From contig NZ_JADJTF010000001.1 of NCBI RefSeq assembly GCF_016711335.1, positions 3,844,001 through 3,908,000 of the forward strand: 64,000 bases of DNA. The letters are read 5' to 3'. The position numbers were made by a program, and so were the translations under genes. Numbering within the stretch: position 1 is the first letter of the stretch; each line of letters starts with the position of its first letter. The notes under the pieces were generated by a model. It made no database searches and was not told where the DNA came from. It saw nothing but the letters and a program-made list of their open reading frames with translations. Shown here one piece after another: positions 1 to 8,478 of this stretch. The DNA comes from Thiofilum sp. GTDB lineage: Bacteria > Pseudomonadota > Gammaproteobacteria > Thiotrichales > Thiotrichaceae.

Positions 1-178
1 TACTGGTACAGTAACTTGAAACATTTATAGACACCCTTTGCATAAAAACGCAGCTAAATCAATACGTACTATTACTCTAAAAATACTTATCAAACAGTAC
101 GCTATCAATTGCGTTAAGGGCTTGTTTACTGCTATTAGTACTATGAACAATCAACACGTTATTGAGGGATGCAATAGC

Positions 179-1828
179 ATGCGCATTAGACTCTGGCTAA
201 ATTTGCTTAGCCTGCTCTTATTACTCAGCCCCACACTACAAGCAGAATCTAAGCCAAAGCTCATCTTTGGCTTTAGTACCACCGCAGATGGTAGTCCAGT
301 CAGTATTAATGATGACCGTAGTTTGTCGGGCTTTTGCGGTGCACTAGCTGGTTTCCTAAGTAAAAATTATGATCTTGAACCCAGAGAAATTATGCGCGTC
401 GATGAGCGCTTTGGTGTATTTGCGGAAAAATATAAAGGACAAATGTCAGTCCAATGCGGCCCTAGCTCTAGTAATTTTAAACGCCGCCAAGAATTAAACA
501 CTGAATTCTACACAGGGCGCTTTAGTGAAATTTTTTTTACTACTCAAACGAAAGTGCTGATCCATAAAGACGATATTGACAAACTATATGAAGGACAAGA
601 CCTACAAATAGGCATACTCAAGCCTACCCCTTTAAATACACCTAAAGAAAACTCAAAAGCCAAGAACTCTACCAAGCCATACAAAAGCGCTCCAGCCCTT
701 ACCACAGGTAGCGTTAGTAGCCTATTTCCTCATACTGAGCTAGTGCCAGTAGAAAGCCGTGCCGAAGTGATTAAACAATTACGGGAGGGAACATTAAAAG
801 CTTACGCCAGCGATGCATTGATTTTAGAAGATATTCGCCGTAAAAACTTAGGCGATATGCAGGATGAATTTAGTATCGAACCACCCTTAGGTAGTTTTTT
901 ACGTGAAGATTATGTAGTCGTTATCTATAACCCCGACACTAATATTACTACCTCAGTCAATAATTGGATCAATGGCGCATCAGGTCTTGCCGCGCGACAA
1001 GCTTTAGAACAAGCCCGCGAGGGGGATAGCTTTACTCAAACCCTTTCCGACTGGCTGCTGTGGTTAAATCGAAGTGACCATTTAGAACAAGCACGCTCTT
1101 GGTTAATGGCTGGCGTGGTGGCTAGTATCCTCTTATTACTGGCTTTGCTAGCCTCCATTGCATGGTTAATCAAACGTTTGCGTTCTCAAGCGGCCTCTAG
1201 TGCTTCCCATCTAGATTCAGTGTTAGTGCCTAAACAAGCCTTATTAGACTATTCCAAAGTATTGCATGATGATATTTGCCAAACGATGGTAGCCGTCAAA
1301 CGTAATATTGAAGCTATTGAACTACCTAACCCGCCCCCACTAGCCCAAACTTATAAAAGTGCGTCCCTTAAAGCACTGGATGATCTAGGGCAAAAAGCTC
1401 GCCAACTCTCGCATGATATTAGCGAACAAGCCATTGACGGTTTAGATCAAATGTTGCTTGAGTTTAAACAACGTACTCGCATCCCTACCCAGCGCTCAGG
1501 CAATTTGCGCTGGTCAGAATTACCAGAGCCTATTAGTAGCCATTTGTCTTTTATCATCCGTGAAGCGCTCACCAATATTGAGCGCCATGCTCATGCACAC
1601 CAAGTAGAGGTTGAGTTCTTAAAAACCTCCACCGGACTCAATCTGGTTATTTATGATGATGGCAAAGGTGCGCAAAACAATGCATCGAGAGGAATAGGCT
1701 TAAAAAACATGCAGAATCGAGTTGAGCACGATCTTAAGGGGCAATTTCAAGCGAATTTCTCTAAACAAGGCTCCACTATTCGTATCAGTATTCCCTTCTC
1801 ACCCTCTACTCAGGAGTCACATTCATGA
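179..1828 (+). CDS. Sensor histidine kinase, NarL/FixJ class, with periplasmic solute-binding-like region
   Basis: I start at the ATG at 179 because GAGGGA lies nine bases upstream and the product then opens with a clear signal/anchor (MRIRLWLNLLSLLLLL). The 549-residue protein has a periplasmic part resembling family-3 solute-binding proteins, a membrane helix near residues 307-333 (WLMAGVVASILLLLALLAS), a dimerisation/phosphoacceptor box HDDICQTMVAVK (His about 363) and an ATPase domain with an N-box (REALTNIERHAH) and a DDGKG loop near 490. The HDxxxQ form of the His box marks the HisKA_3 group, which pairs with LuxR-type regulators. The stop overlaps the regulator start as ATGA, so the two are translationally coupled. 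The ligand is unknown. Confidence 0.88.
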   Translation: MRIRLWLNLLSLLLLLSPTLQAESKPKLIFGFSTTADGSPVSINDDRSLSGFCGALAGFLSKNYDLEPREIMRVDERFGVFAEKYKGQMSVQCGPSSSNFKRRQELNTEFYTGRFSEIFFTTQTKVLIHKDDIDKLYEGQDLQIGILKPTPLNTPKENSKAKNSTKPYKSAPALTTGSVSSLFPHTELVPVESRAEVIKQLREGTLKAYASDALILEDIRRKNLGDMQDEFSIEPPLGSFLREDYVVVIYNPDTNITTSVNNWINGASGLAARQALEQAREGDSFTQTLSDWLLWLNRSDHLEQARSWLMAGVVASILLLLALLASIAWLIKRLRSQAASSASHLDSVLVPKQALLDYSKVLHDDICQTMVAVKRNIEAIELPNPPPLAQTYKSASLKALDDLGQKARQLSHDISEQAIDGLDQMLLEFKQRTRIPTQRSGNLRWSELPEPISSHLSFIIREALTNIERHAHAHQVEVEFLKTSTGLNLVIYDDGKGAQNNASRGIGLKNMQNRVEHDLKGQFQANFSKQGSTIRISIPFSPSTQESHS

Positions 1829-2436
1829 ACCCTATTCGCTTGCTAATTGTTGATGACCATGAACTGGCTCGCTTAGGTAATGCTTCAGTTTTTACTTCGA
1901 GCACTGGCATTGAAGTGATTGCGATGACTAATAATGGCGCGGATGCATTGATTTTAGTGGAGCAATTGCAGCCTGATTTAGTCCTGATGGATATTAGCAT
2001 GCCACAGATGGATGGCTTTGAAACGACCGAGCGTTTGAAAGCCACTTATCCTCATATTCATGTACTGCTGTTGAGTATGTATGACTCACCTGAAATGTGT
2101 GAGCGTTTTACCGACTCTAGTGCGGATGGCTATCAGCTCAAAAGCATTGACGCTAAAGCTCTGGTCGATAGTGTGAAAGCAGTTTGTAATGGTGTCATGG
2201 TCATTCCAGACAAATGCCGCGAGTATTCACGTCAACCGATTTCTACCGTGTTGACGCCGCGCCAGTTGGAAATTGCAAAATTATGGGCACGCGGGCTGCA
2301 AGCCAAACAAGTAGCGCGTCACTTAAATATCAGTCCACGCGGTACACAAAAGCATATTGAGAATATCTACCAACGTACTACGACCCACAATAAGATCGAG
2401 CTAGCAGACTATTTAACTAAAAATAGACTGCTATAA
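1825..2436 (+). CDS. Response regulator, NarL/FixJ (LuxR-type HTH) family
   Basis: A 203-residue two-domain regulator. The receiver has the acidic pair Asp10/Asp11 in LLIVDDHELARLG, the phosphorylation site Asp56 in DLVLMDISMP and the conserved Lys106 in GYQLKSID. The C-terminal LuxR/GerE helix-turn-helix spans about 142-200 (LTPRQLEIAKLWARG, then QVARHLNISPRGTQKHIENI). It overlaps the kinase gene by four bases, with an SD-like CAGGAG at 1811-1816, so it is the cognate partner. Targets are not evident from the window. The family assignment is secure and the physiological role unknown. Confidence 0.9.
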   Translation: MNPIRLLIVDDHELARLGNASVFTSSTGIEVIAMTNNGADALILVEQLQPDLVLMDISMPQMDGFETTERLKATYPHIHVLLLSMYDSPEMCERFTDSSADGYQLKSIDAKALVDSVKAVCNGVMVIPDKCREYSRQPISTVLTPRQLEIAKLWARGLQAKQVARHLNISPRGTQKHIENIYQRTTTHNKIELADYLTKNRLL

Positions 2437-2528
2437 AAGTACTACCTCAAGCCGTCATAGAGGCGGCTACTAGGGCTAGTAGTCTCATGCTAAACTAGCC
2501 GCTCACTTGATCAAGCAGTTACCCAACG

Positions 2529-3683
2529 ATGAACTACCCTAGCTCCAAACTACCGCATATTGGAACCACCATTTTTACCGTCATGTCACAACTCGCGACT
2601 GACTTTAAAGCAGTAAACTTATCCCAAGGTTTCCCCGATTTTGATGGCCCTAAAATCTTATTAGAAGGGGTAGGAAAATATATTGCACAAGGCTTAAATC
2701 AATACGCACCTATGGCAGGTATTCCAGCCTTACGTGAGCAAATCGCACTTAAAGTGCAACGTTTATATGGTAATCCGGTTTCACCTGATGAAGTCACTAT
2801 TACTTCTGGTGCAACTGAGGCGCTGTTTAATGCAATTAGTGCCGTAGTGCGTCAAGGCGATGAAGTGATTATTTTTGACCCTGCTTATGATAGTTATGAG
2901 CCAGCGATTACTTTAAATGGCGGTAAAGCGGTACACTTAAACTTACTACCTCCCGACTTTAAAATGGACTGGCAACAATTAAAAGACGCTATTAATCCTA
3001 AAACCCGTTTAATTATTATCAATACTCCGCATAATCCCACTGGCACTGTGTTAGATCAAAACGATTTAAATCAATTAGCTGAATTAGTGCGTAATACCGA
3101 TATTTTAATAGTGTCAGATGAAGTCTATGAGCATATTATTTTTGATGGTTTAGAACATGCCAGTATTCATCGTCATCCTGAATTATATGAGCGCAGCTTT
3201 GTTATATCGTCGTTTGGTAAAACTTATCATACGACAGGCTGGAAAATTGGCTATTGTGTAGCGCCTCTAGCCCTCACTCAAGAATTCCGTAAAATCCATC
3301 AATATGTAACCTTTACTACTAGCACGCCTATGCAATATGCGCTAGTTGATGTCATGCGTGATGACCCTCAGCATATAGAACAATTGCCACAGTTTTATCA
3401 AACTAAACGCGATGAGTTCACGAGTTTAATGCAAAAAACTCGTTTTACATTACTCCACAGTAGCGGAACCTATTTCCAACTAGCGGATTATACCGAATTA
3501 AGTCATTTAGATGATGTAGCCTTTTGCCGTTGGCTGACGACTGATATTGGAGTAGCTGCGATTCCGGTTTCGGTATTTTATGCAAATCCACCTGCTGATA
3601 TGAAATTGATTCGTTTTTGTTTTGCTAAAAATAGTGAAACATTAAGACATGGTACGGCTCGCTTACGCAGTTTAAATATTTAG
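2529..3683 (+). CDS. ybdL: Methionine/glutamine-type aminotransferase (YbdL-like, PLP fold type I)
   Basis: A 384-residue class I/II aminotransferase. Visible family marks are the substrate-site N-terminus (LSQGFPDFDGP), the TSGATEALFNAI segment, NTPHNPTG, VSDEVYEHI and the Schiff-base lysine in SFGKTYHTTGWK. These match YbdL/kynurenine aminotransferase-like enzymes, which transaminate methionine or glutamine with 2-oxo acids. It lies 14 bases upstream of an omega-amidase gene. That pairing is the known logic of glutamine transaminase coupled to removal of 2-oxoglutaramate, as in regeneration of methionine from 2-oxo-4-methylthiobutyrate. No strong ribosome site is seen before the ATG. Substrate specificity is inferred. 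Confidence 0.85.
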   Translation: MNYPSSKLPHIGTTIFTVMSQLATDFKAVNLSQGFPDFDGPKILLEGVGKYIAQGLNQYAPMAGIPALREQIALKVQRLYGNPVSPDEVTITSGATEALFNAISAVVRQGDEVIIFDPAYDSYEPAITLNGGKAVHLNLLPPDFKMDWQQLKDAINPKTRLIIINTPHNPTGTVLDQNDLNQLAELVRNTDILIVSDEVYEHIIFDGLEHASIHRHPELYERSFVISSFGKTYHTTGWKIGYCVAPLALTQEFRKIHQYVTFTTSTPMQYALVDVMRDDPQHIEQLPQFYQTKRDEFTSLMQKTRFTLLHSSGTYFQLADYTELSHLDDVAFCRWLTTDIGVAAIPVSVFYANPPADMKLIRFCFAKNSETLRHGTARLRSLNI

Positions 3684-3697
3684 GAGTGGTTTGAAAA

Positions 3698-4474
3698 ATG
3701 AATGAACTACGTGTCACTTTAATGCAAGCTAATTTAATTTGGCAAAACCCCATAGCGAATCGGGATTACTTTACTAATGCTTTTAAAAGCCTAGTGGGTA
3801 AAACTGATTTAATTATACTGCCTGAAATGTTTACGACTGGATTTAGTATGCAACCCGAATGGCATGCTGAATCGTTTGACGGTGAAACAGTACAATGGCT
3901 TAAGCAGCAAGCAAGCGCTTTAAATGCAGCCATTTGCGGCTCGATGGCTACCCAAATTGATACGGGCTTTGTGAATCGCTTTATCTTAGTACCGCCCGAA
4001 GGTGAGGTGAATCATTACGATAAACATCACCTGTTTCGCATGAGCCAAGAACCAGAAAAATATCAAGCCGGAACTGAGCGCAAAACCTTTGTTTATAAGG
4101 GTTGGCGTATTCTGCCGCAGGTGTGTTACGACCTGAGATTTCCCGTGTTTATGCGTAATCGTAATGACTATGACCTAGCTATTGTGGTAGCGAATTGGCC
4201 AGAGCCTCGGCGCATGGCGTGGCGTACTTTGCTGCAAGCGCGTGCGATTGAGAATCTGAGCTATGTAGTGGGCGTTAATCGCGTCGGTCAGGATGGCTTA
4301 GGTTTAAATTATACGGGAGATTCCTTAGCGGTGAATTTTAAAGGCGAATTACTCGTCGATCATGCGCCGAGTACTCCGTTTATTGAGACGATCACTTTGA
4401 GTTTGGAAGCCTTAAATCAATTCAAAGCGCAATTTCCGGCGTGGCGTGATGCAGATGCATTTGAATTAAAGTAA
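3698..4474 (+). CDS. yafV: Omega-amidase (YafV/Nit2-like, nitrilase superfamily)
   Basis: A 258-residue carbon-nitrogen hydrolase. The catalytic Glu-Lys-Cys triad is visible as LPEMFTTGF (Glu), YDKHHLFRM (Lys) and LPQVCYDLRFP (Cys). The length and the FRMSQEPEKYQAG segment fit omega-amidases that hydrolyse 2-oxoglutaramate or 2-oxosuccinamate. The SD-like TAGGAG lies before the ATG at 3698, and the gene is the second of a tight pair with the aminotransferase. The shared job is probably making transamination by glutamine irreversible. Another nitrilase-type amide substrate cannot be excluded. Confidence 0.86.
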   Translation: MNELRVTLMQANLIWQNPIANRDYFTNAFKSLVGKTDLIILPEMFTTGFSMQPEWHAESFDGETVQWLKQQASALNAAICGSMATQIDTGFVNRFILVPPEGEVNHYDKHHLFRMSQEPEKYQAGTERKTFVYKGWRILPQVCYDLRFPVFMRNRNDYDLAIVVANWPEPRRMAWRTLLQARAIENLSYVVGVNRVGQDGLGLNYTGDSLAVNFKGELLVDHAPSTPFIETITLSLEALNQFKAQFPAWRDADAFELK

Positions 4475-4495
4475 TGCACTTAACGTCCTTCTAGA

Positions 4496-5917
4496 TTAAG
4501 TCTTAGAAGGTATCAAACTTAGACTCATCCGTTCCAACAAGTTCTGCGCTACGGTCATGCGATACCAACTACTCGCTCTCACATCACTCATAGGTTTGAA
4601 ATCTTGAGTAATGGCTTGTTGGGCGGCTTGAATCGTTGTTGGATTGAGTACTTTGCCTATTAAAGCTTGTTCAGCATTTAAGGCTCGAGCAGGTGTGGCT
4701 GCCATACCACCATAGCCGCTTCTGGCATATGCAATAACATTGTCTTTGAGCGTCAACACCCACGCGGCACACACGGCTGAAATATCATCATCAAAACGCT
4801 TAGATACTTTATCGACTACTAACACTTGCCCTGCTTGCAAGCGAGGAATATGTACCGCCGCAATAAATTCGCTCGGCTCTAATACTGTTTTACGATAGCC
4901 CGTGAAATAGTCATTTAAGTTCACTAAGCGTACCCGTTCACCTTGTTGCAGCTCTACTGCCGCATTCAAAGCTAAGAGCACTGGCAAAGTGTCCCCTATG
5001 GGCGAGGCTGTTCCGATATTGCCGCCAAATGTACCTTGATTGCGAATTTGCTGAGAGCCTAGACGTTTCATCATGTCAGCAAAAGCGGGATAGTGAGTTT
5101 GCAGGACTTCAATACAATCACTATAAGGGCGTGCTGCACCGATCACGATTTTGTCATCGAGTACTTGCAGTTGCTGCATTTCACGTACTTGATTCACACC
5201 CACCAAGAGCGCTAGCTGTTTAAGATTTTGGGTAATCTCTAAGGCTAAATCGGTACTACCCGCTACGATTCGAGCCTCTGGATATTGCACTAATAAAGCG
5301 GCTAATTCGGCGCGAGTATTAGGCAAAAAGTACTGTTGCTCTGCACTGTGCAGCGCGGGGCTTGAGGGATTTTGAATAGCCTTTAAAGCTTCAATAGTTG
5401 GCTGGGCTTGAGCGCTAAATTGATCTTCGGTGGCATAATGACTCAATTGCTGTACGGCTTGAATGATCGGTTTATAACCTGTGCAACGGCATAAATTACC
5501 CCCTAATGCCACGTCAATCTGTTCATGACTAGGTGCAGGTTGCTCTTTCCATAAGGCAAACATAGACATCACAAAACCCGGCGTGCAAAAGCCGCATTGT
5601 GAGCCGTGACAATCCACCATCGTTTGCTGCACCGGATGTAAGCGCTCGGCTTGGGCCAAACACTCCACAGTAATCAGTTGCTTACCCTGTAGTGCGCCTA
5701 GTAAGGTGATGCAACTATTAATCGCTCGATAGTTTAAGCCTGCTTGTTCAGCATTTAACTCACCGAGCACTACCGTACACGCCCCACAATCACCCGAGGC
5801 ACAACCCTCTTTGGTTCCGGTTTGGTGTGTGTGTAAGCGCAAATAATCCAATACCGTCGTATTGGTATCGAGCTGAGCTAGTGTCACTAGCTGGTTATTC
5901 AATAAAAACTGGATCAC
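4496..5917 (-). CDS. xdhA: Xanthine dehydrogenase small subunit-like protein (2Fe-2S and FAD domains)
   Basis: I choose the GTG at 5917, not the ATG five codons earlier, because AAGGAG lies six bases before it and XdhA proteins begin (M)IQFLLN. The 473-residue product has a plant-type [2Fe-2S] domain (GCASGDCGACTVV), a second [2Fe-2S] domain (CGFCTPGF, then NLCRCTGYKPI) and a CO-dehydrogenase-type FAD domain (VAGSTDLALE, LGSQQIRNQGTFGGNIGTASP). In this family the subunit passes electrons from a molybdopterin subunit to NAD. No large subunit (xdhB) or xdhC follows: the next gene downstream lies on the other strand. A sigma-54 activator gene sits 71 bases upstream. The partner is presumably encoded elsewhere. 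Confidence 0.85.
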   Translation of the reverse strand: MIQFLLNNQLVTLAQLDTNTTVLDYLRLHTHQTGTKEGCASGDCGACTVVLGELNAEQAGLNYRAINSCITLLGALQGKQLITVECLAQAERLHPVQQTMVDCHGSQCGFCTPGFVMSMFALWKEQPAPSHEQIDVALGGNLCRCTGYKPIIQAVQQLSHYATEDQFSAQAQPTIEALKAIQNPSSPALHSAEQQYFLPNTRAELAALLVQYPEARIVAGSTDLALEITQNLKQLALLVGVNQVREMQQLQVLDDKIVIGAARPYSDCIEVLQTHYPAFADMMKRLGSQQIRNQGTFGGNIGTASPIGDTLPVLLALNAAVELQQGERVRLVNLNDYFTGYRKTVLEPSEFIAAVHIPRLQAGQVLVVDKVSKRFDDDISAVCAAWVLTLKDNVIAYARSGYGGMAATPARALNAEQALIGKVLNPTTIQAAQQAITQDFKPMSDVRASSWYRMTVAQNLLERMSLSLIPSKT

Positions 5918-5988
5918 TGCGCACTCCTTCATCCATCCATCAAGGGTAGTGTTCTTGGGACTAGCAAGGTCTAGAGCACACTATAGCG

Positions 5989-6936
5989 CTAAAAAGAATA
6001 TTTTTTCAGTCGATAATTAATCGCATCGCGGCTAATCCCTAATAAACGTGCTGCTTGGGAACGATTATTTTGGGTGCGCTCCAGAGCCTGCTTGAGTAAA
6101 TCCAGCTCTAATTGCTCTAAATTCACCCCGTTATGCGGTAAAGCAAAACTATTAGCCTCCGACTGAACTACAGTGCTCGCGGGTAAGGGAAGATTAGACG
6201 CATCAATGGTTTGCCCTGCGAGTAAAATACTCAAGCGCTCACATAGATTACGCAATTCGCGCACATTACCTTGCCACGCATGTTGAGCTAAACGTTGCAA
6301 CGCGGCTTTAGTAAAACTAGCGGCGGGTAATTGATGTTGAGCGGCACAGGCGGCTAAGAAATGCTGGCTTAATAGTGCAATATCTTCTCGACGCTCGCGT
6401 AGGGGCGGCAATTCGACGGGCACAATATTCAGGCGGTAATACAAATCGGCGCGAAACTTACCCTCTTGCACTAATTGCCCTAAATCGCAATGAGTCGCTG
6501 CCAGCACACGTACATTGAGGCGTTGCGCGTGAGACTCTCCGAGGGGGAGAATTTCACCAGACTCTAAAAAGCGTAATAGTTTGGGCTGTAGCGCCAAAGG
6601 TAGCTCACCAATTTCATCAAGAAAGACCGTGCCCTGTTGTGCGGCGGCAAATAGACCTTGCTGGGCTTTATCGGCTCCGGTGAATGCGCCTTTGCGATGA
6701 CCAAATACTAAGGATTCAACTAGCGTTTCGGGCAAAGCGGCACAATTAATGCTGATAAAAGGCTGTTGGGCGCGGGGGCTGGCTTGGTGAATGGCACGCG
6801 CTACCAACTCCTTCCCTGTGCCAGATTCGCCCGTGATGAGCACGCTGGCATGGGTCTGAGCGATTAATTGTGCGGAGCGTAAGACTGCCTCCATGATGGG
6901 GGCGCGGGTCAAAAGAGCAGCAAAGGGTTGAGTCAT
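5989..6936 (-). CDS. Sigma-54-dependent transcriptional activator lacking an N-terminal sensor domain
   Basis: About 315 residues. Walker A is GESGTGKE, the sigma-54 contact loop is GAFTGA, Walker B lies in GTVFLDEIGELP, and the arginine-finger region PLRERREDI is present. A Fis-type HTH closes the protein (NRSQAARLLGISRDAINYRLKK). The AAA+ domain starts within about 15 residues of the N-terminus, so there is no receiver, GAF or PAS domain. A TTG further upstream (6951) is a weaker start than the ATG at 6936. It lies just upstream of xdhA on the same strand and may control it, but no clear -24/-12 promoter was identified in the short gap. RpoN is encoded in this window at 47570. Confidence 0.85.
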   Translation of the reverse strand: MTQPFAALLTRAPIMEAVLRSAQLIAQTHASVLITGESGTGKELVARAIHQASPRAQQPFISINCAALPETLVESLVFGHRKGAFTGADKAQQGLFAAAQQGTVFLDEIGELPLALQPKLLRFLESGEILPLGESHAQRLNVRVLAATHCDLGQLVQEGKFRADLYYRLNIVPVELPPLRERREDIALLSQHFLAACAAQHQLPAASFTKAALQRLAQHAWQGNVRELRNLCERLSILLAGQTIDASNLPLPASTVVQSEANSFALPHNGVNLEQLELDLLKQALERTQNNRSQAARLLGISRDAINYRLKKYSF

Positions 6937-7207
6937 AATTTGCAGTATCAAGAACTAATCATTTGAGTACTTTATCATTTTTTACAAGGTAAGAGGATAG
7001 CCTTTAGGCATGGAATGAAAGGTAGCAACTCAAAGCTGAGTTTGATAGGCATGGTGGAACAGCACTGTCTAGCAAGTATTGATGTATGTTTTCTAAATTT
7101 AATAATGCTTTAAATTACCGTTGGTCGGCGGTATAATTCTTTATACTAAAACATGTTAAATATTTACAGTAGTGTAAAAAATTATTTGATTTTTAAAGGG
7201 ATTTCCT
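6937..7207. other. Intergenic region, AT-rich, with no gene recognised
   Basis: The stretch separates the divergent sigma-54 activator and the AT-rich unknown gene and must carry both promoters. It becomes strongly AT-rich toward 7207, marking the left edge of the accessory region. I see no RNA gene or convincing paired promoter boxes. Confidence 0.5.
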
Positions 7208-8098
7208 GTGGTCTACGATACTGATCAATACCGAAAATTTTTTGAGAGCATGTCTACAGAAGAAATTGAAGAAATAAATAGGCTCGATCATGAGCAGCAT
7301 CATAGACAAGCAGAAGCATTTAAAGAAGGCTATAAAAAAGGAATTTGCTACCTCTGTAATAAACCATTTAAGACTATTAGTAATGATCAGCCCTGTTTGC
7401 ACTGGCTCCTTCGTCAATGCAAATTCAAAAAAAAGGATTTTCCTAAAATTTATTCCCAATATAGCTATGTAAACATAGCAGCATTTATTAGGTGGTGTGC
7501 AAATCAGGAAAGATTTCTTTCAAATATAAACGACTTGAGTGATGAAAAGTCTAATAGCAAGATAATATCTTATACAGTCCGATGGAAAAATATTGAGTGG
7601 ACTTTTGATTGCTCAAAAAATGACTTTAATGGACATACAGGAACATCAATTAATTATCCTCACTACCACTTTCAAATGACAATTGATGGTAGACAATTTA
7701 TTAACTTTAACGACTTTCATGTTCCTTTTACAGATCATGATCTATTCATTTTAAAAAACTCAATAGAGCAAGGATCATGGTTTAAACATAATTTCGGTTC
7801 AATTGGTTCTGGAATGCAAGAAGCTGTAAGTGTCGAAATAGATAATATAATCGAGCATACAACTCCTTCAAGCAATGAGGATGAAGCAACATACCAGTTT
7901 TCAACTATGATAGATGCAAGCGAAAACCCGTTATCTAGTGAGGAAATCAATGAAATAATTCAAGAATCTGAAAGAACAGGCAAATCATTTGCTTTTATTG
8001 CGCAACAGAAATTAAAAGATCGAGCTAAAATCAAAACTATTGTTAGCCCAGCTAACTCAATACCAAACATTACACCCAGAACAAAACACAAACGCTAA
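7208..8098 (+). CDS. Hypothetical protein with a CxxC motif and a HYH core, AT-rich
   Basis: A GTG start at 7208 is supported by AAAGGG seven bases upstream. The 296-residue product is not recognised. The N-terminal part is charged and helical and carries GICYLCNKPF, with further Cys/His nearby (QPCLHW), so it could bind zinc. The middle contains RWKNIEWTFDCSKNDFNGH followed by NYPHYHFQMTIDGRQF and DFHVPFTDHDL, a His/Asp-rich beta-type core. The C-terminus is acidic, then basic (TPRTKHKR). The composition is far more AT-rich than the flanking genes. It sits at the edge of an island with insertion sequences and a toxin-antitoxin pair, suggesting horizontal transfer. No function is assigned. 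Confidence 0.6.
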   Translation: MVYDTDQYRKFFESMSTEEIEEINRLDHEQHHRQAEAFKEGYKKGICYLCNKPFKTISNDQPCLHWLLRQCKFKKKDFPKIYSQYSYVNIAAFIRWCANQERFLSNINDLSDEKSNSKIISYTVRWKNIEWTFDCSKNDFNGHTGTSINYPHYHFQMTIDGRQFINFNDFHVPFTDHDLFILKNSIEQGSWFKHNFGSIGSGMQEAVSVEIDNIIEHTTPSSNEDEATYQFSTMIDASENPLSSEEINEIIQESERTGKSFAFIAQQKLKDRAKIKTIVSPANSIPNITPRTKHKR

Positions 8099-8154
8099 TA
8101 AAAAATTTATACTAGATTTGCAGCAACTAATATACCAATCAATAATATTACTCA

Positions 8155-8478
8155 CTAAACCGCTGGTATCCACTGCAAATCAGGCTCTACAAATTGCAAC
8201 CGTGCCTGATCTGAAAAAAGCACCTCATTAGAATAATGCGTCAGCATAATCTTTGAATCTAATAACTGCTGATGCTGATCAATAAAATCATCTGCATTAC
8301 TAGCCTGCTGTGTTTGGCTCATAAAATACCTGACCGCCAATACCCAAGCCTGTGTTAAAATCTCATGATATTTTTTTGGATCAATTTGATAATGATTTAA
8401 CAATCGAATTAAACTAGCTCGCATTAACTGCGTCGCCTCTATAACCGAATGCTCAACCAAATAAATATAAGCTAAACG
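8155..8478 (-). pseudogene. 3' part of a small hypothetical gene interrupted by an IS4-family element
   Basis: The frame runs from the insertion point at 8478 to the stop at 8155 (107 residues beginning RLAYIYLVEHSVIEATQLM). It continues in frame with the sequence right of the element at 9757-9807 once one copy of the 9-bp duplication AGCTAAACG is removed. The restored gene would encode about 124 residues (starting at a GTG), mostly helical, with no family I recognise. The IS end supplies a TTG codon in frame (TTGTCGTGTACAGAG), so a hybrid 112-residue product beginning inside the IS repeat is possible. It is convergent with the unknown gene ending at 8098. Confidence 0.6.
8470..8478 (+). repeat. 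Target-site duplication, left copy (IS4 element)
   Basis: AGCTAAACG is identical to 9748-9756 and directly abuts the terminal inverted repeat. Confidence 0.9.

Noticed and set aside
2442..2500. A terminator after the response regulator
   Set aside because: AGCCG/CGGCT gives only a 5-bp stem with no T-run, too weak to call.
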